A program made the translations under genes and the position numbers. A stretch of DNA of 64,000 nt from Enterococcus mundtii (GTDB lineage Bacteria; Bacillota; Bacilli; Lactobacillales; Enterococcaceae): the NCBI RefSeq assembly GCF_013394305.1, contig NZ_AP019810.1, forward strand, positions 1,404,501 to 1,468,500, written 5' to 3'. Below, in pieces: positions 38,863-46,705 of this stretch. Position 1 is the first letter of the stretch; each line of letters starts with the position of its first letter. The notes beneath the pieces are model-generated. The model was not told the DNA's origin and searched no databases. It saw only the letters and a list, made by a program, of their open reading frames with translations.

Positions 38863-40578
38863 CTATACGCTGGTATGTCTCTTCCGTTTCCTCCTCCGGT
38901 TCAATCGTCCAAGGTTGTACGATTGTGAATGATTTGTATCTACTCGGATTGCTGTTTCATAGTTGTAGGGGGCTAGTAACTGATTCAATTGAGTTTCCAT
39001 TTCTATAAAATCATATGTTGGATCAAAAAAGAGCATTCCTTGCTGCTCTTCTTCTGCTTGTATCGAGAGGAACGTATCTTGATTTAACTCAATTGACATC
39101 TGTTGATTGGTGGTGGGTAAAGAAATCATTGCATCATGTTGTGCGTTCGGTTCAAGATAAGCAAAAGAGGCTTCACTTCCGATTGGTCGGTCAAAATCAT
39201 GGGCATAGCGTGTAACAATCGCTAGCTCATCATTGAAAATGGCGGCCTGATCCTGACTGATCACTGCTTGATTTTGTAATTCAGCTAATAATAGAGCTAA
39301 ACTATCCACCGAGATCCGGGGCAATATCTCCTCGATAACTGATTGGTACGCCCCATCTAATTTGGGTTCATTCCTTTGATTTGTCATCAATTTGATAATC
39401 GCATTTTTCACTTGAACTTCTGTCGCAGTTGCGGGTGTACTTGTCGGATCATTATAATACGCATTGGCAATTTGACCTTTTAAGCGTTCTAGCTGTTCTA
39501 CTTGACTCTCCAACTCAGTAATTTGTTGTTGGATCTCTTCGATGCGGGTTTGTTGATTGGTTTGAAACGCCGTTGCCTGAGCCAAGAAATCCCAATAAAT
39601 ACCGAAACTATTTTGTTCATTTGGTGTATAAAAGTTACTAAATTGAGCTAAAATCGCATCATTGAATAAGTCGTATTGATTTCTATAATCAGTTGTTGCG
39701 TTCTCCCACTGAGTGGTTAATTGATTTTTTTGTAAGATGACTTGTTGATTGAATTGATCGATCGCTCCAGTGATTTTTTCATTCGTTTCTTTTGTATAAT
39801 CAACAATTGTCTCCTGAACATTTTCTGTCTCTTTGTGAGTCTCTTCTAAACTTGTATTATTGCGCTCCAAAAGAGATTGTACCGAATCAACAAAGGCCTG
39901 TTGTTGTGCCTTGAATGCACTATTTGTTGTATCTAAAATACTAGTTGAGTCTAATACACTCGCATAGTTGTCTGAAATATTTTGGAATGGCTGATAGATA
40001 CTATTTTCTAGATTTTGCTGATAATTGCTATGTGTATTCGTCATTTTATTCACGTTTTGCTGCGCTTCAGAGAGATTTCCTACAATACTAGAGAAATACA
40101 TCTGCACAACACGCTGATTGAAGTTTGTTAAAATCTGATTCACTTGTTCTTCGATCATTTGGTTAGTTATCTCATTTTGACCATCTCGAACTTGGTATTC
40201 GATGATCGCTTTTTCTGGATTGATACTTTGTAAAGATAATAGTTTTTCCGAAAAATCTTGGGGAATAATGATTTTTGCATCGAATTGGCCGTTCTCTAGT
40301 CCTGCTGTTGCAATATTACGCGTAGTCGTTTCCCAACGATTGGCAGTATCTTTATTGATCAGTGTCACAAAATCGGTTCCTAACAAGTACTGCTGACCTT
40401 CAAAATCTGCTCCTCGATCCTCATTTACCAAAACATATTGCATTTTTGTCGTCGGGCTGGCGGTGCTCGTGATGATACTCTTTTCTTTAAAGCCAATATA
40501 AGCAAAGAAAAGAAGCAAAGATAAACTTGCGATGATCGCAAGGATAAATGGCTGCTTTTGCTTCAGATGGTTTTTCAA
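38863..40578 (-). CDS. EsaA front fragment: anchor and extracellular coiled coil
   Basis: 571 aa. Membrane anchor 11-30 (FILAIIASLSLLLFFAYIGF), then DUF-type YhgE-like domain (MQYVLVNEDRGADFEGQQY), then long coiled coil (IEEIQQQITELESQVEQLERLK). The last 21 residues or so are read out of frame. Confidence 0.7.
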   Translation of the reverse strand: MKNHLKQKQPFILAIIASLSLLLFFAYIGFKEKSIITSTASPTTKMQYVLVNEDRGADFEGQQYLLGTDFVTLINKDTANRWETTTRNIATAGLENGQFDAKIIIPQDFSEKLLSLQSINPEKAIIEYQVRDGQNEITNQMIEEQVNQILTNFNQRVVQMYFSSIVGNLSEAQQNVNKMTNTHSNYQQNLENSIYQPFQNISDNYASVLDSTSILDTTNSAFKAQQQAFVDSVQSLLERNNTSLEETHKETENVQETIVDYTKETNEKITGAIDQFNQQVILQKNQLTTQWENATTDYRNQYDLFNDAILAQFSNFYTPNEQNSFGIYWDFLAQATAFQTNQQTRIEEIQQQITELESQVEQLERLKGQIANAYYNDPTSTPATATEVQVKNAIIKLMTNQRNEPKLDGAYQSVIEEILPRISVDSLALLLAELQNQAVISQDQAAIFNDELAIVTRYAHDFDRPIGSEASFAYLEPNAQHDAMISLPTTNQQMSIELNQDTFLSIQAEEEQQGMLFFDPTYDFIEMETQLNQLLAPYNYETAIRVDTNHSQSYNLGRLNRRRKRKRHTSV

Positions 40579-40644
40579 GTTGTTCTCCTCCTTCTAAAAG
40601 AGCATGGGGTCAGAAGTGACTTGTCTGTATTTCTACCTTTCAAA

Positions 40645-40696
40645 ATAAGCGTCAAAATCCAAAAATAGCTAGCTGATTTCGGATTTTGACGCTTAT
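40645..40696 (-). terminator. hairpin between esxA and esaA
   Basis: ATAAGCGTCAAAATCC (40645-40660) pairs perfectly with GGATTTTGACGCTTAT (40681-40696). On the minus strand it ends TTTTG, so it should terminate partially after esxA. This would make esxA far more abundant than the core genes. The 252-bp gap holds nothing else I recognise. Confidence 0.7.
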
Positions 40697-40830
40697 ATCA
40701 TGGCGATGTGCACTTCTGTCATATCCTCTTTTTAGGCTATAGCTGAGATGCTCTGTTTTACATTGTGTATTGTTGCACATGTGATTCGTTTAAGAAAATC
40801 TAGCAAAGTGACTTCTGTTTGAACATCAAG

Positions 40831-41124
40831 TTAAAATCCAAACGAACCTGCATCTTGACGATCGCGTTCTGCAACCGTATCAGCATACTTGTTCAACTGC
40901 TGATTGATGCGCTCAAGAAGTTCTTCCATTTGACGAACATTACCTTCTAATTGGTTGTATTGTTCCAAATAAGCTTGAAATGCTTGTCCTTTCCACTGTT
41001 GACTGATTTGTTGGTTCATTGCATTTACTTTACGGATCGCCTCTTGGATCTGAGAGGCTGCCTGTGAATAAACCTGTGCTTGTGACTTCAGTTGTTCGGG
41101 GGTGACTGCAATTACTCCTGCCAT
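40831..41124 (-). CDS. esxA: WXG100 protein EsxA
   Basis: 97 aa from ATG 41124, 7 nt after GGAGG; upstream open frame is promoter. Helical hairpin with the WxG turn at residues about 44-46 (QQWKGQAFQ). The C-terminal export signal YxxxD/E appears as YADTVAERD. Secreted substrate and core factor of T7SSb, first gene of the operon. Confidence 0.95.
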   Translation of the reverse strand: MAGVIAVTPEQLKSQAQVYSQAASQIQEAIRKVNAMNQQISQQWKGQAFQAYLEQYNQLEGNVRQMEELLERINQQLNKYADTVAERDRQDAGSFGF

Positions 41125-41154
41125 TTTTGTACCTCCTAAAATTTTTTTGACTAG

Positions 41155-41183
41155 TTTATCATACTTGATTTTCAACTGGTCAA
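41155..41183 (-). promoter_or_regulatory. candidate esxA promoter
   Basis: Minus strand: TTGACC (41183-41178), 17-nt spacer, GATAAA (41160-41155). The -10 is only fair. A dyad at 41190-41220 lies directly upstream of the -35. Confidence 0.45.
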
Positions 41184-41189
41184 AATAAA

Positions 41190-41220
41190 ATACGCCGAAT
41201 AAGGTTGATCTTCGTCGTAT
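41190..41220 (-). promoter_or_regulatory. inverted repeat upstream of esxA (operator or terminator)
   Basis: ATACGCCGAA (41190-41199) and TTCGTCGTAT (41211-41220) pair at 9 of 10 positions around 11 nt. On the minus strand TTTTATTTT follows, so it may terminate the regulator gene. Its position 7 nt upstream of the esxA -35 also suits an activator site. The sequence alone cannot decide. Confidence 0.5.
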
Positions 41221-41265
41221 ACGCACAATTCTTTTCGTATAAGATTAGTTATTTTAAGATAGCAT

Positions 41266-42156
41266 TCAATTACTAGCGGGGGGAAACTCATTCTTGAGTT
41301 CAAAATCCACATGGTACGCCTGCTCCACGAAGCGTAACAGTTCGTATTTTTTTTGATATTGTTGCTTTGAATCCAAGTAGCAACTGACTGCTAAAGCGTT
41401 TTTTATGTGATACTTCCCTTTCTTATTACCTTTGATCACATACCAGACGCCTTGCAAAAACAATTGCAAGTTACGCTCATAGTATAGTTCTTCTTCAAGG
41501 AAATACTCTTCTAACTTCGCACCATATTTCCAAACCAGGCGGAGATCCTGATTTTTAATAAATAGAATGAGGCCATTTGCCAACATGCGAAATGTCTCAC
41601 TTTGCCCGCTGCGGTTTTCTTCGTAGACCGCCAAACTAAGAAACGACTTTTCTAAAATCAAATCGATAAATTTAGGATGGAACGCATACATACAATTAGT
41701 AAACAAAAAAATTTCGTAGCGAGTCCATGTTTGTGCCTTCATTAAATACTGATAAACCTCTGAAGATAGCACATCGATTTTTTCCTCTTTTAATTGAGCG
41801 ATCATCAAGCGACACAGACTGATTAGATGACGTTCTCTTTGAGAATCAGGTTCTTCTGTTTCATACAACATGATAATACTATGTAATTCTAAACTATCTT
41901 TCTTTTCAAAAGCGACTACCGCTTCTTGCATCAATCGATTGACCTCGGATAAATCATTTGGAAAATTAAATAACTGCAATTCATCATAGTCCAAATTTAG
42001 TTTTTTCAAAAAATAAGTCAACTTACTGACTGTCGTATCTGCTTTATTTTGAATAAAACGTTTATATACAGAACGACTAGCTTCCTCTCCACAAAGTTCT
42101 GCAATCGTTATTCCTTTTTGCTTTCTGACAAATTCAACGATCTCCCATACTTCCAT
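41266..42156 (-). CDS. Rgg/MutR-like transcriptional regulator next to the T7SS
   Basis: 296 aa from ATG 42156 behind AGGAGTG. N-terminal Xre-type HTH (IVEFVRKQKGITIAELCGEEASRSVYKRF), then an all-helical solenoid of about 230 aa (EVNRLMQEAVVAFEKKDSLEL; LRLVWKYGAKLEEYFLEEE). This is the layout of the peptide-responsive Rgg regulators. Encoded on the same strand right before esxA, so it is the prime candidate T7SS regulator. No pheromone gene is evident nearby. Confidence 0.8.
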   Translation of the reverse strand: MEVWEIVEFVRKQKGITIAELCGEEASRSVYKRFIQNKADTTVSKLTYFLKKLNLDYDELQLFNFPNDLSEVNRLMQEAVVAFEKKDSLELHSIIMLYETEEPDSQRERHLISLCRLMIAQLKEEKIDVLSSEVYQYLMKAQTWTRYEIFLFTNCMYAFHPKFIDLILEKSFLSLAVYEENRSGQSETFRMLANGLILFIKNQDLRLVWKYGAKLEEYFLEEELYYERNLQLFLQGVWYVIKGNKKGKYHIKNALAVSCYLDSKQQYQKKYELLRFVEQAYHVDFELKNEFPPASN

Positions 42157-42254
42157 TTTTTCACTCCTGACCTCTTTCACTGAATCTTGAACTCAAAGAT
42201 TTTATAGAAAGAGCTTCTATGATTGAAATTTGATAAAGCTAAAAATCCCCGTTT

Positions 42255-42284
42255 ATTATAATCTTACCATCATTCTCGTTTGAA
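42255..42284 (-). promoter_or_regulatory. promoter of the Rgg-like regulator
   Basis: Minus strand: TTCAAA (42284-42279), 18-nt spacer, TATAAT (42260-42255), about 100 nt before the regulator ATG. The rest of the 364-bp gap to crtM is AT-rich and holds only this and the crtM terminator. Confidence 0.6.
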
Positions 42285-42439
42285 TATTACATTTATTTAT
42301 AATAACTGTTGTTTTTAAATATAAAGACTTTACTAATAAATACAAAAAAACAGAACAGAAAAACATTGATGTTATTTATAAGAGCGATAATAATGGAATA
42401 AACAATGTATTTTTTGTTCAAAATGTCATGATAAACAAA

Positions 42440-42480
42440 GAATGAGCACTCGCAACGGTACTTTCCGCGAGTGCTCATTC
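42440..42480 (-). terminator. terminator of crtN-crtM
   Basis: GAATGAGCACTCGC (42440-42453) pairs perfectly with GCGAGTGCTCATTC (42467-42480) around 13 nt. T-rich sequence (TTTGTTTATC) follows on the minus strand. Confidence 0.85.
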
Positions 42481-42520
42481 CGTTTTCTGATACATCAGAT
42501 TATCAATGCTATCATACCAA

Positions 42521-43417
42521 TTATAATGTTGATTGTTGTGGACTATTTATTAGAGTTTCTACATATTTTTTGGCTTTTCTCAGCAGTTGGATTTTTCTTA
42601 TCTGGCTGACATAGTTTTTACGATCTAACATGAAATAGTTATTTTCTCTGATTACGCTTAATTGCTCTCTATAGATCATTGCAGCAGCAGTTAATGCGAG
42701 TTGACAATTTCGGTCAATAAACGGCAGCATCGTAAAAGAAGTTTCATATTTTTTCTCTGCTTCATTAGCTATCGCTTCCCATAGATCAATCAATGGCTTC
42801 GCAGGTTTATCTGCTTGCAACATGGTTTCAGTCACACCATGGGCACGCATCATTTCCTTTGGTAAATAAATTCGTCCCATTTTATTATCTTCACCGATAT
42901 CTCGTAAAATGTTAGTGAGTTGCATCGCTTCACCCAGCCTTTTTGCCTGTGACTGGATTTTTTCTGCTTGGTCAGATAATAAAGGTAACAACATCAAGCC
43001 GACACTACCTGCGACATAGTAACAATAGTCTTCTAAGTCAGCCAATGTTTCTGGCTGTGTAAAGACTAAATCTTGCTTTTGACCTGCGATCATGTCGTAG
43101 AACGGAGACAAGGTCATGGGATAAACGGAAAAAACAACCGACAAGGCACGCCAAATTGGTTCATCAGGAATTTTACCCATGGAGAAAGCATCTAGTTGGT
43201 GTTTTAGTGCCAACAATTCTTCCTCACTATGGGCTAAGTCAACTGTATCATCTGCCAAGCGACAAAAAGCATAAATGGCATAGACACTTTTTGCTTTTTC
43301 TTCAGGAAGTTGAGAAAACGCAGCGTAAAACGATTTTGAATATTTTTTTATCACAGTTTCACAATAGGCAAAATCGTCTGCGTGTTTTTCAAACAGTTCC
43401 TGATTAGTTTTTATCAT
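42521..43417 (-). CDS. crtM: 4,4'-diapophytoene synthase (dehydrosqualene synthase)
   Basis: 298 aa. Condenses two farnesyl diphosphates to the C30 carotenoid precursor. Both aspartate-rich motifs are present: LADDTVD near residue 55 and LRDIGEDNKMGRIYLP near 168, plus the entry motif YAIYAFCRLAD. Start ATG 43417 overlaps the crtN 3' end by 14 bp, so the two are coupled. Confidence 0.95.
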   Translation of the reverse strand: MIKTNQELFEKHADDFAYCETVIKKYSKSFYAAFSQLPEEKAKSVYAIYAFCRLADDTVDLAHSEEELLALKHQLDAFSMGKIPDEPIWRALSVVFSVYPMTLSPFYDMIAGQKQDLVFTQPETLADLEDYCYYVAGSVGLMLLPLLSDQAEKIQSQAKRLGEAMQLTNILRDIGEDNKMGRIYLPKEMMRAHGVTETMLQADKPAKPLIDLWEAIANEAEKKYETSFTMLPFIDRNCQLALTAAAMIYREQLSVIRENNYFMLDRKNYVSQIRKIQLLRKAKKYVETLINSPQQSTL

Positions 43418-44894
43418 CTTTAACCAACTCCTCTACCGCAAGCTTAGCACTTTGCATCACGATTGGTACACCAGCTCCGGGATGTGTGCTGCTACCACAG
43501 AAATAAAGATTCTCAGCAGAAGCAAATTTATTATGAGGTCGATAATAGTTACTTTGTTTTAAGGTTGGTTTCAACCCAAATGTTGCACCATTATAGGCAT
43601 TGAAATGTTGTTCAAAGTCTTTTGGTGTATAAAAACTTTCTGAAACGATATGCCCTTCAATATCAGTAAAGTCTGTCTTTTCTTTTAATAATGTCAATAC
43701 TTTTTGACGATATTCTTGGACTTTCGCTTCTGACCAATCTTCGTATTTTGAAAGTTCTGGAACTGGTACTAATACATATAATCCTTCATGGTTTTCTGGG
43801 GCTAATGATTCATCCATGATCGTAGGACGGTATAGATAAAAGGATGGATCTTCCGGTAAACGACCATCTTCAAATAAATCATCCACATTTCGTTTGAAGT
43901 CATCTGCAAAATAGATGCTGTGGAGATAATCCCCCGGATATTTTTTATCTAGACCTAAATATAGTAAGAAACAAGAACAAGAGTATTCCATCTTATCGAT
44001 TTTCTTATCCGTATATTTCCCACGATTCTTTTCATCAGGAATCAACTCTTTCATTGCATAAGGAAAATCAGCACCACAAACGACCGCATCTGCTTCTATT
44101 CGTTCTTGTCCGATTCGAACACCTTTTGCCACTTTATCTTCAATGATCAATTCATCAACGGGTGTATTATAATGGATCGTTCCACCTAATTCTTCTAATA
44201 AGTTAGCTAGTGAGGTTGCTAAAGTATACATACCTCCTTTGATAAAATGAACGCCATATAAAAGTTCGATCATCGGGATAATCGTGTATAACGATGGACC
44301 TTGATATGGGGAAACACCGATGTATAAGGTTTGGAACGCCAATGATTTTCGCAAACGTTCATCTTTAACAAATTTAGCAATCGATGAATACGCATCACTA
44401 AATGTTCTTAGACGAATCCCTGCCCATAGTGATTTAGGATTATAGAAATCCCAAAAACCACGAAAGGATTTAGTAATAAATGCTTCTTTGGCTATGTGAT
44501 AACGCTTGTAGATATCCGCTAGAAACGCATAATAGCCTTGCGCATCTTCTTGGGAAATCGCTTCGAGCGTTTTGGTCAATTCAATGAGATCATTTGAAAA
44601 TTCGATTGGTTCTTCTTTATTGAAATAGAGTTTCAACATAGGATCGACTTTTTCCATCGGAATGTAGTCATCCGGATCTTTCCCACAAAATTCAAATACT
44701 TCGCGATAGATTTCAGGCATCATCACGATCGTTGGCCCCACATCAAACGTGAACCCATCTTTTTTGATTTGATTCATCTTGCCGCCAGGGCCACTTTCTT
44801 TTTCGTACAATGTTACTTCATAGCCTAATTTTTGCAAGCGTACAGCTGCACTTAATCCCGCAACTCCTGCACCTGTTACAATGACTTTTTTCAT
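43404..44894 (-). CDS. crtN: 4,4'-diapophytoene desaturase
   Basis: 496 aa from ATG 44894 (MKKVIVTGAGVAGLSAAVRL), behind AGGTGG; a GTG at 44903 is in frame but too close. FAD-binding GxGxxG at the N-terminus, and the C-terminal carotenoid-desaturase signature FCGSSTHPGAGVPIVMQSAKLA. Introduces double bases of conjugation to yield yellow 4,4'-diaponeurosporene. No crtP/crtQ/crtO follow, so the pathway probably stops at the yellow C30 pigment, as in pigmented enterococci. Confidence 0.95.
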   Translation of the reverse strand: MKKVIVTGAGVAGLSAAVRLQKLGYEVTLYEKESGPGGKMNQIKKDGFTFDVGPTIVMMPEIYREVFEFCGKDPDDYIPMEKVDPMLKLYFNKEEPIEFSNDLIELTKTLEAISQEDAQGYYAFLADIYKRYHIAKEAFITKSFRGFWDFYNPKSLWAGIRLRTFSDAYSSIAKFVKDERLRKSLAFQTLYIGVSPYQGPSLYTIIPMIELLYGVHFIKGGMYTLATSLANLLEELGGTIHYNTPVDELIIEDKVAKGVRIGQERIEADAVVCGADFPYAMKELIPDEKNRGKYTDKKIDKMEYSCSCFLLYLGLDKKYPGDYLHSIYFADDFKRNVDDLFEDGRLPEDPSFYLYRPTIMDESLAPENHEGLYVLVPVPELSKYEDWSEAKVQEYRQKVLTLLKEKTDFTDIEGHIVSESFYTPKDFEQHFNAYNGATFGLKPTLKQSNYYRPHNKFASAENLYFCGSSTHPGAGVPIVMQSAKLAVEELVKDDKN

Positions 44895-44928
44895 GACATC
44901 CACCTACTCAATTCTTGTTCTATAAATT

Positions 44929-44944
44929 TTTATCATCTGATAAA
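44929..44944. promoter_or_regulatory. 16-bp palindrome upstream of crtN
   Basis: TTTATCA TC TGATAAA, 7-bp perfect arms, 34 nt before the crtN ATG. It lies directly downstream of a possible -10 (TAAAAT on the minus strand, 44944-44949, sharing one base). The position suits a repressor operator; no regulator can be assigned. Confidence 0.45.
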
Positions 44945-45109
44945 TTTTAGGATATCATTAAATCCGTTATGTCATAAAATAAAACGCTCAAATAACATAC
45001 GTTACATTAAATTTTCTTCATTTTTCTTTGTTTTTAATTCATTTTTTATCATTTTTCACTCAGTATTATTTACACGTGAAATATACAATCTAGATAGCCA
45101 TTGTCAGCT

Positions 45110-45245
45110 AAAACTGAATAAACAGCCTTCAAAAGTCAATTCATTAAAAAAAGCCATGACATCCGAAAATATTTTCATATTTTTTAGATGTCACAGCTTT
45201 TTTGGCTGATTACTTTGTGAAAACTTAGACAGTTTATTCAGTTTT
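45110..45245. repeat. 14-bp inverted repeat flanking the dus terminator
   Basis: AAAACTGAATAAAC (45110-45123) and its exact complement GTTTATTCAGTTTT (45232-45245), the right arm lying over the dus stop codon. They would close a large outer stem around the terminator hairpin. Confidence 0.7.
45146..45203. terminator. bidirectional hairpin terminator in the crtN-dus gap
   Basis: AAAAAAAGCcaTGACATC pairs with GATGTCAcaGCTTTTTT, with an inner AAAATAT/ATATTTT extension. On the minus strand it terminates dus. The rest of the 339-bp gap contains the crtN promoter region and a 14-bp inverted copy of the dus 3' end. Confidence 0.85.
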
Positions 45246-46199
45246 ATGTTGAAATTCATCTAAACGTGCCCGAACTTCATCAGTGGATTTCGTGTTCATC
45301 AATTGCACACGCAAATCGTTGGCTCCTGGAAATCCTTTGACGTAGATTTTGAAGAAACGATGTAAGCCTGTGATCGAACGTGGGATCTCTTTTGCATAGT
45401 GGTCTTGTAAATCTAGTTGCAAACGCAGTAAATCAATAAGTTCTTCTGCTGAATGCTCTTTCGGTTCTTTTTCAAAGGCAAATGGATTTTTAAAAATACC
45501 TCGGCCGATCATGATGCCATCTACACCATATTTTTCCGCTAATTCAAGCCCTGTTTGGCGGTCAGGGATGTCACCATTGATCGTCAACTTCGTTTGTGGG
45601 GCAATTTGGTCACGCAAGGCAACGACTTCAGGAATTAGTTCCCAATGTGCCGCCACTTTACTCATTTCTTTGCGTGTACGTAAATGAACAGAAAGATTCG
45701 CGATATCTTGCTTTAGTAAATGACTGATCCAATCAACCATTTCAGCTTGCTCTGTGTAGCCAATACGTGTTTTTACACTTACCGGTAACCCTCCAGCTTT
45801 TGCAGCTTCGATCAATTCTGCCGCAACCTCAGGACGTAGGATCAAGCCACTACCTTTTCCACGTTCTGCCACATTCGGTACCGGACAACCCATATTGAGG
45901 TCTATTCCTTTAAAACCCATCTCGGCTAGTTGAATACTCATCTCTCTGAAAAATTCCGGTTTATCTCCCCAGATATGTGCCACCATCGGTTGTTCATCTT
46001 CAGTAAATGTCAAACGTCCTTTGACACTTTCTTTGCCATCTGGATGACAAAAACTATCTGAATTAGTAAATTCGGTGAAATACACATCCGGCGCACCGGC
46101 CTTTTGGACAACATGGCGAAAAACCACATCTGTCACATCTTCCATCGGTGCTAATACAAAAAAGGGCGTAGGTAGTTCAGCCCAAAAATTATTCTTCAT
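45234..46199 (-). CDS. dus: tRNA-dihydrouridine synthase
   Basis: 321 aa from ATG 46199 behind GGAGTG. FMN-dependent reduction of uridine in tRNA D-loops. TIM barrel with [18 protein letters not shown], the catalytic-cysteine motif [28 protein letters not shown], and phosphate-binding INGDIPD and [18 protein letters not shown]. Closer to the Firmicute DusB-like group with NMGCPVP; exact position modified not assignable. Confidence 0.93.
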   Translation of the reverse strand: MKNNFWAELPTPFFVLAPMEDVTDVVFRHVVQKAGAPDVYFTEFTNSDSFCHPDGKESVKGRLTFTEDEQPMVAHIWGDKPEFFREMSIQLAEMGFKGIDLNMGCPVPNVAERGKGSGLILRPEVAAELIEAAKAGGLPVSVKTRIGYTEQAEMVDWISHLLKQDIANLSVHLRTRKEMSKVAAHWELIPEVVALRDQIAPQTKLTINGDIPDRQTGLELAEKYGVDGIMIGRGIFKNPFAFEKEPKEHSAEELIDLLRLQLDLQDHYAKEIPRSITGLHRFFKIYVKGFPGANDLRVQLMNTKSTDEVRARLDEFQHKTE

Positions 46200-46283
46200 C
46201 AAGTACACTCCATTTCGCTATATAAAAAGTTCCATCAAAAACATTGTTGCCATTATACAAGGAAAAAGAAAAAGAAGCAAAGT

Positions 46284-46700
46284 AGAGGTTGTGAAAGGAG
46301 CGATCAGCACTAAGGCATAAGAAAGGAAAATCGAAAATGGTTGTTTCATTTTTGATTTTCCTGGCTTATGTCCGAAGTGTTGCTCCTTGAACACCGTTTA
46401 TCATAGGTTGTGAAAAAAGCGTTTTGACCTGAGCAGTAAGATAGAAAATTGTAAAATAGCTTTTCATATTTTGCAATTTTTTAGCTTAATGTTGAAGGTC
46501 AGCTTTTTGAACACCGTTTATCGAGGTTGTGAGAAAGCCGGTCAGCTCCGAATATTAAGGCGGAAATTGGGAAAATAGCTTCTCATATTTTTTCAATTTC
46601 CGCCTTAATATTGAAGGAGTTGGCCTTCGAACACCGTTTATCGAGGTTGTGAGAAAGCCGGTCAGCTCCGACTTACTATTGAAGGAGTTAGCTTGCCTCG
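46284..46700. repeat. tandem array of 119-120-bp palindromic repeats (3 full units and a partial)
   Basis: Units open with GGTTGTGA at 46287, 46406, 46525 and 46645 (periods 119, 119, 120). The first three close with GAACACCGTTTATC ending at 46402, 46522 and 46642. Each is an imperfect palindrome, e.g. unit 3 AATATTAAGGCGGAAATT against AATTTCCGCCTTAATATT with a central AAAATAGC. The fourth unit lacks its middle: CTCCGACTTACTATTGAAGGAG joins the two flanks directly. It fills the 506-bp gap between dus and the ABC permease. Confidence 0.85.
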
Positions 46701-46705
46701 TTCGC

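Larger units (their letters stand above)
37196..40578 (-). pseudogene. esaA: esaA, T7SSb envelope protein, frameshifted
   Basis: EsaA is a large membrane protein (about 1000-1150 aa) with an N-terminal anchor, a long extracellular coiled region and a C-terminal membrane bundle. It forms the outward arm of the T7SSb core and includes a YhgE/Pip-type region. Here the front frame ends in a nonsense tail (NHSQSYNLGRLNRRRKRKR), while the rear frame continues as KSFTIVQPWTIEPEEETEE. The switch is at the AAA of 38933-38935; adding one A gives VDTKSFTIVQPW and an unbroken gene. The span of 3383 bp is one short of a multiple of three. Start TTG 40578 behind AAGGAGGAG. Confidence 0.83.

Noticed and set aside
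42293-42478. 61-aa hydrophobic ORF on the minus strand beside the Rgg-like gene, considered as a pheromone precursor
   Set aside because: It starts inside the crtM terminator stem, has no ribosome site, is longer than known SHP-type precursors and owes its hydrophobicity to AT-rich sequence.
46284-46700. Tandem repeats considered as a CRISPR array
   Set aside because: Repeats are about 119-120 bp, palindromic along their whole length, and have no short constant repeat with unique spacers; there are no cas genes.
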